NCBI RefSeq assembly: GCF_006440675.2
Contig: NZ_CP083951.1
Location: 2,327,501 to 2,391,500 of the forward strand
From: Mesorhizobium sp. B2-8-5
GTDB lineage: Bacteria > Pseudomonadota > Alphaproteobacteria > Rhizobiales > Rhizobiaceae
Length of the DNA: 64,000 nucleotides
Direction: 5' to 3'
Every line of letters begins with the position of its first letter. The first letter of the stretch is position 1. Below are positions 35,372 through 43,974 of this stretch, one piece after another. The notes under the pieces were generated by a model, which ran no database searches, was not told the DNA's origin, and saw only the letters and a program-made list of their open reading frames with translations. The translations under genes were made by a program, and so were the position numbers.

Positions 35372-38300
35372 TCACCGACCTTTGCCTGACGCAAGCGGAA
35401 TTTCTATGTCGCATTCAAGCCCGGAGCGTTCGAACCTCAGATCGACCTTCCCTCCCAGCTCGTACTCCAAACTCTGCTGGATGAAGCTCGTTCCGAAATT
35501 CCGCCTTGGCGGCTCTTCGACGACAGGTCCGTCGATTTCCCTCCAGCGGATCGACAGAATGCCCGGTTTGTCGGTGTTCCAGGCTACTTCGACGCGACCG
35601 TCCTCTGTCGAGAGGGCCCCGTATTTCGCGGCATTGCTGGCAAGCTCGAAGAACACCATGCCGAGTGTCGCGGCCGCGCTCGCGCCAAGCTGCAAAGGGC
35701 TTCCGAGGATGATGATATTCTGGCGCAGCTTGCTGCTGTAAGGCGACAGCACTGCCCGCAGCAACTGCTCGAGATCGGCATCTGTCCAGTTGTAGGAAGA
35801 CAGCACGTCGTGCGTTCGACCCATTGCCTGCAGCCGCTGCTGGAAGGACGTGGAAAAATCGCCCATCGAACTGGATGTGCGAACCATGCGAGATGTCAGC
35901 GCGGTGATCGTGGCCAGGATATTCTTCACGCGGTGCTGCAATTCGTGCAGCAGCCTTTCCTGGCTGCGCTCGGCCTCCTTGTGGCTGGATATGTCGACCA
36001 GCGCCGCGATGGCGCCGCGGACCTTGCCCTTTTCGTCGAACAGCGGGTTGGCCGACATCATGACGTCGATTGCGGTGCCGTCTTCATGCTGGACCCTCGC
36101 TTCATAGCCGGGAATTGCCCTGCCGGTGCGCATTGTCTTGAGCAGTGGCTGGTCGTCGGTGCCTACCTTGGTTCCATTGAGCGTCAGCGGCAGGATTGCG
36201 GGCACGGATATCAGCTTGGTGCCGGCAGCGGGCCGACCCAACAGCTCCGCCGCGCGCCGGTTGGCGCGGATCTGCACGCCAGCGTCATCCTCGGCGATGA
36301 AGATGCCGATCGGCACGAGGTCGAGCAGGGTTCCGAGGCTTTCGACGCGGTTGCGCAGGTCGTGCGAGAGTGCGCCGATCGTTTTCTCGGCCTGCGTGAT
36401 CTGGGTAATGTCGACGAAGGTGACGACGACGCCCGCTATGATGTTGTCGACTGTCCGGTAGGGCAGCACCCTCATGATATAGCTCTTGCCGTTGTCTATG
36501 CCCTCGATTTGCCGCTCGATCGTGCCAAGCCTTTGCAGCACCTGTTCCATGTCGGCCTGCAGGCCGTCGGCCGGGAAGCGCGGACGGACATGCGCCAGCG
36601 GCCGTCCGACATCGCTTTCCACCAGCCGGAACAGGTCGCGCGCGGTCGGTGTGAAGTTCTTGATGCAGAGGTCGCGGTCGAGGAAGACGGTGGCGATCTG
36701 CGTGCTTTCGAGCAGGTTCGCCACATCGTTGTTGGCGCGGGTGAGCTCGTCGACGCGCAGACTGAGCTCGGCATTGACGGTGTGCAACTCCTCGTTGATC
36801 GACTGGAGCTCCTCTTTCGAGGTCTCCAGTTCCTCGTTGGACGACTGCAACTCCTCGTTGATCGAGGAAAGCTCCTCGTTCGAGGATTTCAGCTCCTCGT
36901 TGGAGGATTCGAGTTCCTCCGTCGTGATCTGCAGACGCTCCTTGGTTTCCCTCAGCTCCCTTTCGAGCTGGCTGACATTGGCGCTTTCAACATCGTCGGT
37001 TATGTGGATGGCGTCGTCCTCGGCTTCAGGCTTGATCCCGCCGACATCCCGGAAGACCAGCATATAGAGGGGGTCGGAAGAACCATCGCCCGGCAGCGGC
37101 TGTACAGCCAGGCTGATCGTCTGACGCCCGCCATTGGTGCCGATGCTGATCTTATTCTGGACTGCCACCTGTCCGGTGCTTACGGCCTTGTGGAGCGCGG
37201 CCCTCAGATCCATGCGCAACCCGCGACGCGCCATGGAAAAGACGCTGTGGCTGGGGGCGCCGGAAGCGAGCTCCAGATATTTGCCCGTGCCGCCTGAGCT
37301 GTGCATCATTTCGCCGGCAGCATTCACGATCACATATGCCGGCGAATAGCGCTCGACGAGCAAACGCTCCGCGATTTCCTGCAGGGTTTCGGTCGTTGCC
37401 CGCCGGCGCGCACTTGGATCCGTCGATCTCGCCGCGGCAGCGAGCGGGAATTCCGGCAACCGATGTGTGGTGGCCCCGTTGCGCCTTTGGAAGATGCGGT
37501 TTGTCTTATCTACCGTCGAGAACAGCTGTGGATGGCGCGTGACGTTCTCCGAGGAACCGAGAAGGAGATAGCCGTTGTTGCGCAATGCGTAGTGAAAGAT
37601 CGGGACGATCTTTTCCTGCAGTTCCGGGCCCATATAGATCAAAAGGTTGCGGCACGCGATCAGGTCGAGCTTCGAAAAGGGCGGATCTCGCAAGAGATTG
37701 TGCGCCGAAAAAAGGCAGATCTCCCGCAAGTCGGCGGAAATGCGGTACGTACCGTCCTCGCGCGAGAAGAACTCCTTCAGCCGCTTCGGCGCAACGTCCG
37801 GCGCGATCGTCGCCGAGTAGCGACCGGCGCGCGCCACTTCCAGCGCGCGCTCGTCGATGTCGGTGGCGAAGATCTGTAAGTTGGGCGAGGCGGCGCCGCG
37901 CGGCGCGTTTTCCTTCAAGAGCATGGCGATCGAATAGGCTTCCTCGCCGGTGGCGCAGCCCGGCACCCATACCCTGATCGTCTCGCCAGGCTTGCGGCTC
38001 TCGAGCAGCCGGGGAATGACCACACGTTCGAGAGCTTCGAAAGCCTGCGGGTCCCGGAAGAAGCTGGTGACGCCGATCAACAGGTCCTGGAACAAAAGAT
38101 CGACCTGCTGCGGGTCCTCGCGTAGCCGCTCATAGAAGACGGTGGGATCGTCGATCTGCAGCACCTGCATGCGGCGCTGGATGCGCCGCAAAATGGTGTT
38201 GTCCTTATAGCCGCTGAAATCATGGCCTGTGCGCGAGCGAAGCAGGGCGACGATGCGCGAAAGCTGTTCGGTCACTTCGCGCTTGCGCCGATCCCGCTCG

Positions 38301-38944
38301 GTTTCGGTGCGGCTCGCGTGAGTGAAATAGCTGACCAGCTTGCCGGCCATCTCCTCCGCGGGAAGCACCATGTCGACCAGGCCGCTCTGGACGGCGCTGC
38401 GCATCATCCCGTCATATTCGGCGCTCTCCTGCGCAAGGGTCAGTCCGCCGCGCTCCTTGATAGCCCTCAGGCCGACGGTGCCGTCGCTGCCGGTTCCGGA
38501 AAGAATGATTCCGGCGGCGTTCTCGGCCTGCTCCTGCGCAAGGGAGCTGAAGAAATCATCGATCGGCGCCCGTTTGTCGCGCTCGGCCGCGATCTTGACC
38601 AAGTGAAAGCGCCGCTCTTCAATCCTCACCGAAACACCTGGCGGGATCACATAAATGTTATCGGCTTTGATCTCTACGCTTTCGGCAACTGTTTGCGTTG
38701 CGATCGCGGTTGAGCGCTGGAGGATGCTGGCAAGTGCACTTTCGTGCTCGGCGTCGAGATGCTGGATGACCACGTAGGCGAAGCCGCTGTCGGCGGGCAC
38801 CTCGGGAAAAAAGCTCCGCAATGCCGCGATGCCACCCGCCGATGCGCCGATGCCGACAATCGGGAAGGACGCCGGCTGTTTTTCATCGTCGGGCGAACTA
38901 ACCCTTGCCTTGTGAGTACTTGCCTTCCGCGCTGACTTCGCCAT
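35372..38944 (-). CDS. CheB-CheR-PAS-HWE hybrid histidine kinase
   Basis: 1190 residues. CheB methylesterase (about 28-200; GIGASAGG with Ser35, QHLDAEHES, SGTGSDGT), CheR methyltransferase (about 215-480; WVPGCATGEEAYSIA), a long coiled coil of EEL-SSNEEL heptads (about 660-750), two PAS-like domains, then an HWE/HisKA2 kinase (HELQHRVKNILATITAL, His near residue 990; FELASNAAKYGALS). Proteins of this plan sense unknown signals and phosphorylate receivers. The gene overlaps the end of the CheB gene upstream by 47 nt and is followed by a response regulator. Confidence 0.92.
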   Translation of the reverse strand: MAKSARKASTHKARVSSPDDEKQPASFPIVGIGASAGGIAALRSFFPEVPADSGFAYVVIQHLDAEHESALASILQRSTAIATQTVAESVEIKADNIYVIPPGVSVRIEERRFHLVKIAAERDKRAPIDDFFSSLAQEQAENAAGIILSGTGSDGTVGLRAIKERGGLTLAQESAEYDGMMRSAVQSGLVDMVLPAEEMAGKLVSYFTHASRTETERDRRKREVTEQLSRIVALLRSRTGHDFSGYKDNTILRRIQRRMQVLQIDDPTVFYERLREDPQQVDLLFQDLLIGVTSFFRDPQAFEALERVVIPRLLESRKPGETIRVWVPGCATGEEAYSIAMLLKENAPRGAASPNLQIFATDIDERALEVARAGRYSATIAPDVAPKRLKEFFSREDGTYRISADLREICLFSAHNLLRDPPFSKLDLIACRNLLIYMGPELQEKIVPIFHYALRNNGYLLLGSSENVTRHPQLFSTVDKTNRIFQRRNGATTHRLPEFPLAAAARSTDPSARRRATTETLQEIAERLLVERYSPAYVIVNAAGEMMHSSGGTGKYLELASGAPSHSVFSMARRGLRMDLRAALHKAVSTGQVAVQNKISIGTNGGRQTISLAVQPLPGDGSSDPLYMLVFRDVGGIKPEAEDDAIHITDDVESANVSQLERELRETKERLQITTEELESSNEELKSSNEELSSINEELQSSNEELETSKEELQSINEELHTVNAELSLRVDELTRANNDVANLLESTQIATVFLDRDLCIKNFTPTARDLFRLVESDVGRPLAHVRPRFPADGLQADMEQVLQRLGTIERQIEGIDNGKSYIMRVLPYRTVDNIIAGVVVTFVDITQITQAEKTIGALSHDLRNRVESLGTLLDLVPIGIFIAEDDAGVQIRANRRAAELLGRPAAGTKLISVPAILPLTLNGTKVGTDDQPLLKTMRTGRAIPGYEARVQHEDGTAIDVMMSANPLFDEKGKVRGAIAALVDISSHKEAERSQERLLHELQHRVKNILATITALTSRMVRTSSSMGDFSTSFQQRLQAMGRTHDVLSSYNWTDADLEQLLRAVLSPYSSKLRQNIIILGSPLQLGASAAATLGMVFFELASNAAKYGALSTEDGRVEVAWNTDKPGILSIRWREIDGPVVEEPPRRNFGTSFIQQSLEYELGGKVDLRFERSGLECDIEIPLASGKGR

Positions 38945-39953
38945 TGCCCCTTACCTGAACCCGCCTGCTTTCGAGAATGCGTTCGATCACAGCGGCATCC
39001 GCCTCATATTCCTTCGCCCGCCTGCCCATTTCGGCGGCGAGTTCGGAGCGGAGCTTCGCCCGCTCCCGCTCTGCCATTCGCTTGGCAAACGCCGCCCGCT
39101 GCTGATGCGAGCGGAGCAGGCTCCACAGGATATCGTCGGCCTCCACCGCCTGCACCTCCATCACCGCGTCGGTGGTGAAGGCATGCCCGGTATGACACCG
39201 ATAGCGCAGCATGTCACCGTCTTCGATCTCCCACAACGGCCCGTGACATTCCGGGCATGTAAACACTGACAATTCGCCAAGTCGATCCGCTTCTTGCATC
39301 GTCGAATGCTCCTGCGCGGCAATGGCCGCTTCCAATCTAACCACAGGCGGGGGAGGAAAGGATTCTCCGGGCGGCTCGACCGCAAGCTTTGCCAGCAAAG
39401 GGCCGAGCTCGGCAGCGGGCAGGCAGTGGTCGACGTCGACATAGCGCAGCGCGCTTTCAATCATCCCCGGCACCAGCGTGTCCTTGGGGTGCTGGACGAC
39501 AGCCAGCCCGCCGACGGACTTGATGGCCCTTAACCCGGCGGTGCCGTCGGAAAGCGAACCCGAAAGCAGAACCCCGATGACACTCGCACCGTAGCTCAGC
39601 GCCGCCGAGCGGAACAAGGGGTCGATGGCCGGCCGGGCAAGGTTCTCGCGCGGGCCGCGCCGCAGCATCATATGGCCATCGTGAAGGAGAAGGTGGAAGC
39701 CGGGTGGCGCCACATAGATGCAGCCAGTCCTGAACTCTTCACCGTTCCTGGCCGGCTGCGTTTCGAGTGTGCCCGCGCGGTCTAGGATCTCCGGCAGGTA
39801 GCTGACCTGGCCGATATGCACCACGACGAACGTGGCGGCCGGCAGATCGGCGGGCAGGTCGTTGACAATCCGCTTCAGCGGCTCGATCCCGCCGGCCGAC
39901 GCCCCGATGACGATGATATTGTGGTTGTTCGATGGGCCATGGGAACGGGCCAT
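38898..39953 (-). CDS. Stand-alone CheB-type methylesterase with zinc-ribbon-like insert
   Basis: 351 residues from the ATG at 39953. CheB catalytic features VIGASAGGIEPLK, VVHIG and LSGSLSDGTAGL without a receiver domain. A C-terminal module has FTCPECHGPLWE and RYRCHTGHAFT, a Cys4/His-type zinc site, followed by a charged helix. Such CheB proteins pair with CheB/CheR-kinases outside chemotaxis. Candidate EcfG promoter about 95 nt upstream. Confidence 0.85.
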   Translation of the reverse strand: MARSHGPSNNHNIIVIGASAGGIEPLKRIVNDLPADLPAATFVVVHIGQVSYLPEILDRAGTLETQPARNGEEFRTGCIYVAPPGFHLLLHDGHMMLRRGPRENLARPAIDPLFRSAALSYGASVIGVLLSGSLSDGTAGLRAIKSVGGLAVVQHPKDTLVPGMIESALRYVDVDHCLPAAELGPLLAKLAVEPPGESFPPPPVVRLEAAIAAQEHSTMQEADRLGELSVFTCPECHGPLWEIEDGDMLRYRCHTGHAFTTDAVMEVQAVEADDILWSLLRSHQQRAAFAKRMAERERAKLRSELAAEMGRRAKEYEADAAVIERILESRRVQVRGNGEVSAEGKYSQGKG

Positions 39954-40046
39954 TCGCCAACAAGCCTCCAAGCTTGGCTGAGAACCGCTCCGATGCAGTG
40001 ATGGCGCCACCGCGGTTCAGCGGTTCAAACGACTGGTCAGATGTTC

Positions 40047-40071
40047 AACCCTGCAATCTGCACGAAGTTCC
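40047..40071 (-). promoter_or_regulatory. Candidate EcfG-type promoter of the CheB/hybrid kinase operon
   Basis: Minus-strand GGAAC (40071-40067), 16 nt, GGTT (40050-40047), 93 nt before the ATG at 39953; back to back with 40111-40135. Confidence 0.55.
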
Positions 40072-40110
40072 ATTCGCTGCCGGCCCAGGCTCATCACCGC
40101 GAGGATGGCT

Positions 40111-40135
40111 GGAACATAGCGGAGGACTGGCAGTT
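40111..40135 (+). promoter_or_regulatory. Candidate EcfG-type promoter with long leader
   Basis: GGAAC (40111-40115), 16 nt, AGTT (40132-40135). The next gene starts at 40289, leaving a leader of about 145 nt that contains a strong hairpin. Confidence 0.5.
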
Positions 40136-40199
40136 CGGGTTCGCTTCAGACGCCACGCCAGGCGTTTGTCGAGGATCGGTGGGCAACACCCCTGATCGG

Positions 40200-40228
40200 C
40201 CCGCGCCTGTCCCTCGTAGGCGCGGGCT
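40200..40228 (+). promoter_or_regulatory. Leader hairpin, 10-bp perfect stem
   Basis: GCCCGCGCCT (40200-40209) pairs with AGGCGCGGGC (40219-40228) around a 9-nt loop, 60 nt before the ATG at 40289. No T run follows; it could be a leader structure or an attenuator. Confidence 0.4.
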
Positions 40229-40288
40229 TCCGGCCCGGCAGGTCTGCCGCGCCGTGCAGATATCGGCCTCAAACCACAGGAGACAGCA

Positions 40289-40720
40289 ATGAAGCATCAG
40301 ACCTCATATGAACTTCAATCGGTGGCAGTCGTCGACCGGCTTGGATTGATTCCGCTTGCAACGAGAACGCAGCGGATCGAGCGGTGGGCGGAACTGCTGG
40401 ACCGCAATCCCCTTCGGTGCCTGTCCGCGCTAACGGGCACCGAATATGTCGATCCCGAGGTTCGCGAACGCGTGCGCGCGGACGGATCGCCGCTCGCGGT
40501 TGCGTTCGATGATCCGTTGCTGCGCGCGGCCGGCTTGCAGTCCGACACCTACGGCGAGGCGAAGCGCTTTTTCGAATTGTCCGATTGGCAATTGCATGAC
40601 GTCGTGTGCAGCTGCCATGCCGGCGCGACGATGCAAGCCAGCTGGGCTGCCGCGCGGGTCCGCCGGATCATAAAAGGCAACCGGATTCTCGGCTGGCTCA
40701 GAAGCCGCCTGACGCATTGA
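40289..40720 (+). CDS. Hypothetical 143-residue protein
   Basis: ATG at 40289 after CAGGAGA. Soluble helical protein with RIERWAELLDRNPLRCLSAL and a terminal AARVRRIIKGNRILGWLRSRL. One CSCH motif. No family recognised. Candidate EcfG promoter at 40111-40135. Confidence 0.7.
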   Translation: MKHQTSYELQSVAVVDRLGLIPLATRTQRIERWAELLDRNPLRCLSALTGTEYVDPEVRERVRADGSPLAVAFDDPLLRAAGLQSDTYGEAKRFFELSDWQLHDVVCSCHAGATMQASWAAARVRRIIKGNRILGWLRSRLTH

Positions 40721-40772
40721 GAATGCTGGTCGCCCGGCGAACGCAGGTCGCCGGCGGCTCGGCTGTCTGGGA

Positions 40773-41375
40773 TCAGTGCAGCAGACAAGCTCCGCGCAGC
40801 CGCGCCATCCTGCGCATGATGGTGTTCAGCCAGTCGGCGATCGACGACCCTTCGGGCCTTTTGTCGATATCTTCAAGCGCCTGTTCCAAAGTGTGCTCGA
40901 CAAGGCGGTCGGAAGCGCCGGCATCGTCCAGCAGCAGACGCGCGGTGAGCCGGAGTTTGGGGAGCAGCGCTACGACGTCCTCCGCCGCGGTCGCCGGCTG
41001 CGCGAAGGTCAATGGCTCTGCAGAGGGCTCCGGCTGGAACAGCGCATCGACCACGACAGCACGGTTTGACGACTTGCTCAGGCTGCTCGCGAACCGCAAA
41101 CGCTCGGGGATGGCGATCTCGTCATACCCGCTGAAGAAGACGAAAGGCACGTTGCGCCGCATCAATTCATCCGCTACCGGGAAAACGTGGCGGCCATGCA
41201 GATTGATATCCAGAATCGCTGCGTCCGCCGCCTTTGCATGTCGCCCGGCCTGCTCCACTGTCGCTGCCGGTCCGAGGATGATAGCGCCCATGTCAGCGAA
41301 GAAAGTCGCCAGATCGCTGGCCACCAGCCACTCGTCTTCCGCGATCAAGAGGTGAAGTCCCCTGAGGTTTCGCAC
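40773..41375 (-). CDS. Receiver plus sigma2-like protein (reversed PhyR-type architecture)
   Basis: 200 residues from a GTG at 41375 with AAGGAG upstream. Residues 1-115 are a receiver (LLIAEDEWLVASDL, ILDINLHG with D56, FFSGYD, LSKSS). Residues 134-189 align without gaps to region 2 of the EcfG sigma factor at 8877-9458 (residues 18-73), with about 22 of 56 positions identical, including LLPKLRLTAR against LIPALRAFAR and WLNTIMRR against WLFTIMRN. No region 4 is present. PhyR has a sigma-like domain first and a receiver last; here the order is reversed. A role as sigma mimic that titrates a NepR-like protein is inferred. Confidence 0.8.
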   Translation of the reverse strand: MRNLRGLHLLIAEDEWLVASDLATFFADMGAIILGPAATVEQAGRHAKAADAAILDINLHGRHVFPVADELMRRNVPFVFFSGYDEIAIPERLRFASSLSKSSNRAVVVDALFQPEPSAEPLTFAQPATAAEDVVALLPKLRLTARLLLDDAGASDRLVEHTLEQALEDIDKRPEGSSIADWLNTIMRRMARLRGACLLH

Positions 41376-41600
41376 ACGAAGCTCCTTAGTTCATATTCTC
41401 ATTGTGGTGAGACCTCGGTCGCGGGGCATGCCGGGTCGATACCCGGCGCGTATATCCACGAGATCGCAGGGAACCCAATTGGTAGAACGCGGCGACGTGT
41501 GAACCGTTCCAGCCGTTCACTGCGCGCGCTTCGATCGGGATCCGACAGGCATGGAACCATTCCGCCGGCCTGCGGTTCGGCGTGAGGTCGGCCGGAAACC

Positions 41601-41717
41601 ATGACTATGACGTCGCACGGCGAAGCTCCCAGGGACGACAACGGGGTCGAAATGCCGAATGCGTCCGCGACCTTCCGGAAAGAGCGAGAATCCCAAGCGG
41701 AGTGGTGTTGGCGCTGA
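41601..41717 (+). CDS. Possible 38-residue ORF, low confidence
   Basis: ATG 41601 to TGA 41717 encodes a polar peptide (MTMTSHGEAPRDDNGVEMPN ...), ending in a TGATG junction with a 31-residue frame (41717-41812) that overlaps the next gene. No clear ribosome binding site. Could be two coupled micropeptides or remnants of one frameshifted small gene. The rest of 41376-41800 holds nothing else I can support. Confidence 0.25.
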   Translation: MTMTSHGEAPRDDNGVEMPNASATFRKERESQAEWCWR

Positions 41718-41801
41718 TGCTGAAATACGGCAACGAGCCGAACGTGCTCGATCGCGAGGCTGCAAAGCTCGAGCGCGACGCGGAGAATAGGGAGACACGC
41801 G

Positions 41802-42404
41802 GTGCTAGCTGATCCGATGGTGCTCATCCTAATGTATTTCGTCTTGCCGGTCTGGCTGATTGCGGGCTTTGCTGACTGGCTCTGCCATCGCGCCACCCAC
41901 ATCGAATCGACGACCGGTGCGAAGGAATCGCTCATTCATTTGCTGATGTTCGCCGAGGTTGGAATCCCGCTGCTTGCGGCAATGTTCCTGGAGGTGAATG
42001 CCTTGGTGATCGCCGTGATGATCGTCACCTTCTTCGTCCACGAAGCGACGGCGCTGTGGGACGTTCGCTATGCGACCACCGCGCGCACGGTGAGCCCGAT
42101 CGAGCAGCATGTGCACAGCTTCCTGGAAATGATCCCGCTGATGGGTCTGGTCATCGTGGTGGCGCTGCATTGGGACCAATTCCTGGCTCTGTTCGGCGCC
42201 GGAACGGAAAAGGCTCGCCTCGATCTAACCTGGAAAGAACAGCAACTGCCGGTGACATATATTGCCGCCGTGATGATCGTCATCGTGCTGTTCGAACTGC
42301 TGCCCTATGTGGAGGAGTTCTTCAGAGGTTTGCGCGCCAACTCAGGCCGGCTGGTGCCTGCCAAGGCCAGACGGCATGAGCCCGGCGACACCGCGACGCG
42401 GTGA
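41802..42404 (+). CDS. Integral membrane protein, about five helices
   Basis: 200 residues from a GTG at 41802. Hydrophobic helices at about 6-24, 44-70, 106-126 and 148-166, with conserved-looking HRATHIE, FFVHEATALWDVRYA and PIEQHVHSFLEMIP segments rich in His and acidic residues. No enzyme family is certain; relatives in Rhizobiales are hypothetical membrane proteins. Confidence 0.7.
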   Translation: MLADPMVLILMYFVLPVWLIAGFADWLCHRATHIESTTGAKESLIHLLMFAEVGIPLLAAMFLEVNALVIAVMIVTFFVHEATALWDVRYATTARTVSPIEQHVHSFLEMIPLMGLVIVVALHWDQFLALFGAGTEKARLDLTWKEQQLPVTYIAAVMIVIVLFELLPYVEEFFRGLRANSGRLVPAKARRHEPGDTATR

Positions 42405-42418
42405 GTTTAGCTATCCTC

Positions 42419-42556
42419 TCAGCCATTCTGGTCGATAGCGTGCGGCGATGGATGCTGGGCGCCACCGCGCGGGCGTCCGCCGTTTTGGTCAAACCAGACC
42501 CATAGCGCGACCAGAACGATCACCAGAATGCCAAGTGCAATTAGGATACGACGCAT
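42419..42556 (-). CDS. Small single-helix membrane protein (45 residues)
   Basis: ATG at 42556, 17 nt after the DUF2934 stop. MRRILIALGILVIVLVALWV forms one N-terminal helix, followed by a Gly/Pro/His-rich tail (FDQNGGRPRGGAQHPSPH). Probably co-transcribed with the DUF2934 gene from the promoter at 42820-42844. Function unknown. Confidence 0.5.
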   Translation of the reverse strand: MRRILIALGILVIVLVALWVWFDQNGGRPRGGAQHPSPHAIDQNG

Positions 42557-42573
42557 CCGCAAGCCGAGGTGCT

Positions 42574-42777
42574 TCAGCCGCCCGGCCTGTTGGCGGCAGG
42601 GTCGGAGCCGACGCCAACTACGGGATCGGGCGCCACCGGGCCGCGCTCGACTTCCGAACCTTCCGGCTCGATCTCCTGGACGGCTTGATCCCAGTGTTCC
42701 TGCTGGCGGCCCTCGGGGCGGCCTTCACGCTCCCAGATTTCATGGGCGCGTTGCCTGATGCGTTCTTCCCCGTCCAT
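42574..42777 (-). CDS. DUF2934 domain protein
   Basis: 67 residues from the ATG at 42777 with an AGGAGG site. RIRQRAHEIWEREGRPEGRQ then HWDQA is the DUF2934 signature; the tail is acidic and proline-rich. Function unknown. A relaxed EcfG-type promoter lies upstream. Confidence 0.85.
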   Translation of the reverse strand: MDGEERIRQRAHEIWEREGRPEGRQQEHWDQAVQEIEPEGSEVERGPVAPDPVVGVGSDPAANRPGG

Positions 42778-42819
42778 GACGAGCCTCCTTTCGCACCTCC
42801 CGTAGCGCTGCCCGCGCCT

Positions 42820-42844
42820 AATTGATTGCCTGCACGTTTGTTCC
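42820..42844 (-). promoter_or_regulatory. Candidate EcfG-type promoter (relaxed)
   Basis: Minus-strand GGAAC (42844-42840), 16 nt, AATT (42823-42820), upstream of DUF2934; back to back with 42885-42909. Confidence 0.4.
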
Positions 42845-42884
42845 GTCCGGTCAAAACTTGGCTGCCGTGTATCGTGCTGGATCG

Positions 42885-42909
42885 GGAACGTCGCCTTCGC
42901 GCCATTGTT
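42885..42909 (+). promoter_or_regulatory. Candidate EcfG-type promoter
   Basis: GGAAC (42885-42889), 16 nt, TGTT (42906-42909), 28 nt before the ATG at 42938. Confidence 0.6.
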
Positions 42910-42937
42910 ACTTCTCCATGAGAAATGGAGATCAGCC

Positions 42938-43249
42938 ATGAACAATCAGAACCGCCGCGAGACGGGCGCCACAAAATATCCCGCTAATAGCGATCCGGAT
43001 CCTGCCGACCAATTTTCGCAGGAAGCTGCCGAGAATGAAAAGCCTCGCGAAGGCATGGGTCTCACCAGACGACAGGGCGAGGTCGAGGACAGGACCCATC
43101 AGTCGGAGGGCCGCAATCCGCCGCGCCAGACCACGCCCAGCCCGGCCACGCAAAAGAGTTCAGGGGCCGGTCCCTCTGTCGCGGAGCATTCCAAGGACGC
43201 CAAGGCGCCGAGGAGTGGTCGTCAGTCCGGCGCCTACGTGAAGGAATGA
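42938..43249 (+). CDS. Hydrophilic disordered protein (103 residues)
   Basis: ATG at 42938 after a GGAG site. Almost no hydrophobic residues (MNNQNRRETGATKYPANSD ... SGRQSGAYVKE); the composition is like hydrophilins, which protect cells during drying. No domain recognised. Expected to be stress-induced from the adjacent promoter. Confidence 0.65.
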   Translation: MNNQNRRETGATKYPANSDPDPADQFSQEAAENEKPREGMGLTRRQGEVEDRTHQSEGRNPPRQTTPSPATQKSSGAGPSVAEHSKDAKAPRSGRQSGAYVKE

Positions 43250-43268
43250 ACTGCGCCGCGGTCGTCGC

Positions 43269-43293
43269 GGAACATAGCCATGACTTCTAAGTT
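43269..43293 (+). promoter_or_regulatory. Candidate EcfG-type promoter
   Basis: GGAAC (43269-43273), 16 nt, AGTT (43290-43293), about 87 nt before the ATG at 43381. Confidence 0.5.
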
Positions 43294-43380
43294 CAGGGAC
43301 TGCCGCCGCCGACGATCCGGCGGCGGATTGTGAGGCTCTGGAACCGTCCGGAGCCGCCGCAACCATGGCGAATCGATACT

Positions 43381-43974
43381 ATGAACAAAAGCAGCGTCAC
43401 GCGAGTACCTGCGAGAACGGGCGGCGGCCGTTGGGCCGCCTTTCGCTACTTGCTGGAGAAAACCAACGGGTGCATCTCGACCAACGCGACAGGCTTCGCC
43501 GCCGGTCAAAGCCCGTCGATTGAGATGTCCAGCCGACCATTGGCCGAGAACGTGTTCGTGTTCGGCACTTTGAAAAGAGGCTTTCCGCTCCACGATGAAG
43601 GCCTGTCGGGCGCGCGATTTATCGGCCCGTGCCGTACCAAACAGCGATATCCGATGCTGATCGCAGGGCCACGCTTCGCCCCGATGATGTTCAATGAGCC
43701 AGGGAGCGGCCTTCATGTCAGCGGCGAGCTTTATATCGTCGATGAATGCGTTCTGGCGAAGCTCGATAGCATTGAGTCAATCGGCAAACCGGGGAACTTT
43801 CGCATCCTGATCGAGATCGATCCTGTCGCGGACGGGTCAAGCACGCTGGCACATGTCTACATGAAGTCTCGCAGCCTTGCTGATCCGATCCAATCCGGAT
43901 TGCTCGACCGCTACGAGGATCGGCGTTTCATCCGGGAGGACCCGGCAAAGCCCGGCCCGCGATGTTGTCCGTGA
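43381..43974 (+). CDS. Gamma-glutamylcyclotransferase (AIG2)-fold protein
   Basis: 197 residues from the ATG at 43381. VFVFGTLKRGFPLHDEGLSG is the substrate-cradle signature of the GGCT/AIG2 fold, followed by HVSGELYIVDECVLAKLDSIE with the candidate catalytic Glu. The first 48 residues have no counterpart in the family, and an ATG at 43525 would give the usual length. May act on gamma-glutamyl amines. Confidence 0.75.
   Translation: MNKSSVTRVPARTGGGRWAAFRYLLEKTNGCISTNATGFAAGQSPSIEMSSRPLAENVFVFGTLKRGFPLHDEGLSGARFIGPCRTKQRYPMLIAGPRFAPMMFNEPGSGLHVSGELYIVDECVLAKLDSIESIGKPGNFRILIEIDPVADGSSTLAHVYMKSRSLADPIQSGLLDRYEDRRFIREDPAKPGPRCCP

Noticed and set aside
36771..36961. Apparent tandem DNA repeat (repeated CTCCTCGTT-like units)
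   Set aside because: It is the coding sequence of EEL-SSNEEL heptads of the kinase coiled coil, not a separate repeat element.
35810..37297. Long plus-strand open frame of 495 codons opposite the hybrid kinase
   Set aside because: Antisense shadow of high-GC codon usage; the minus strand encodes continuous CheR, coil and PAS domains there.
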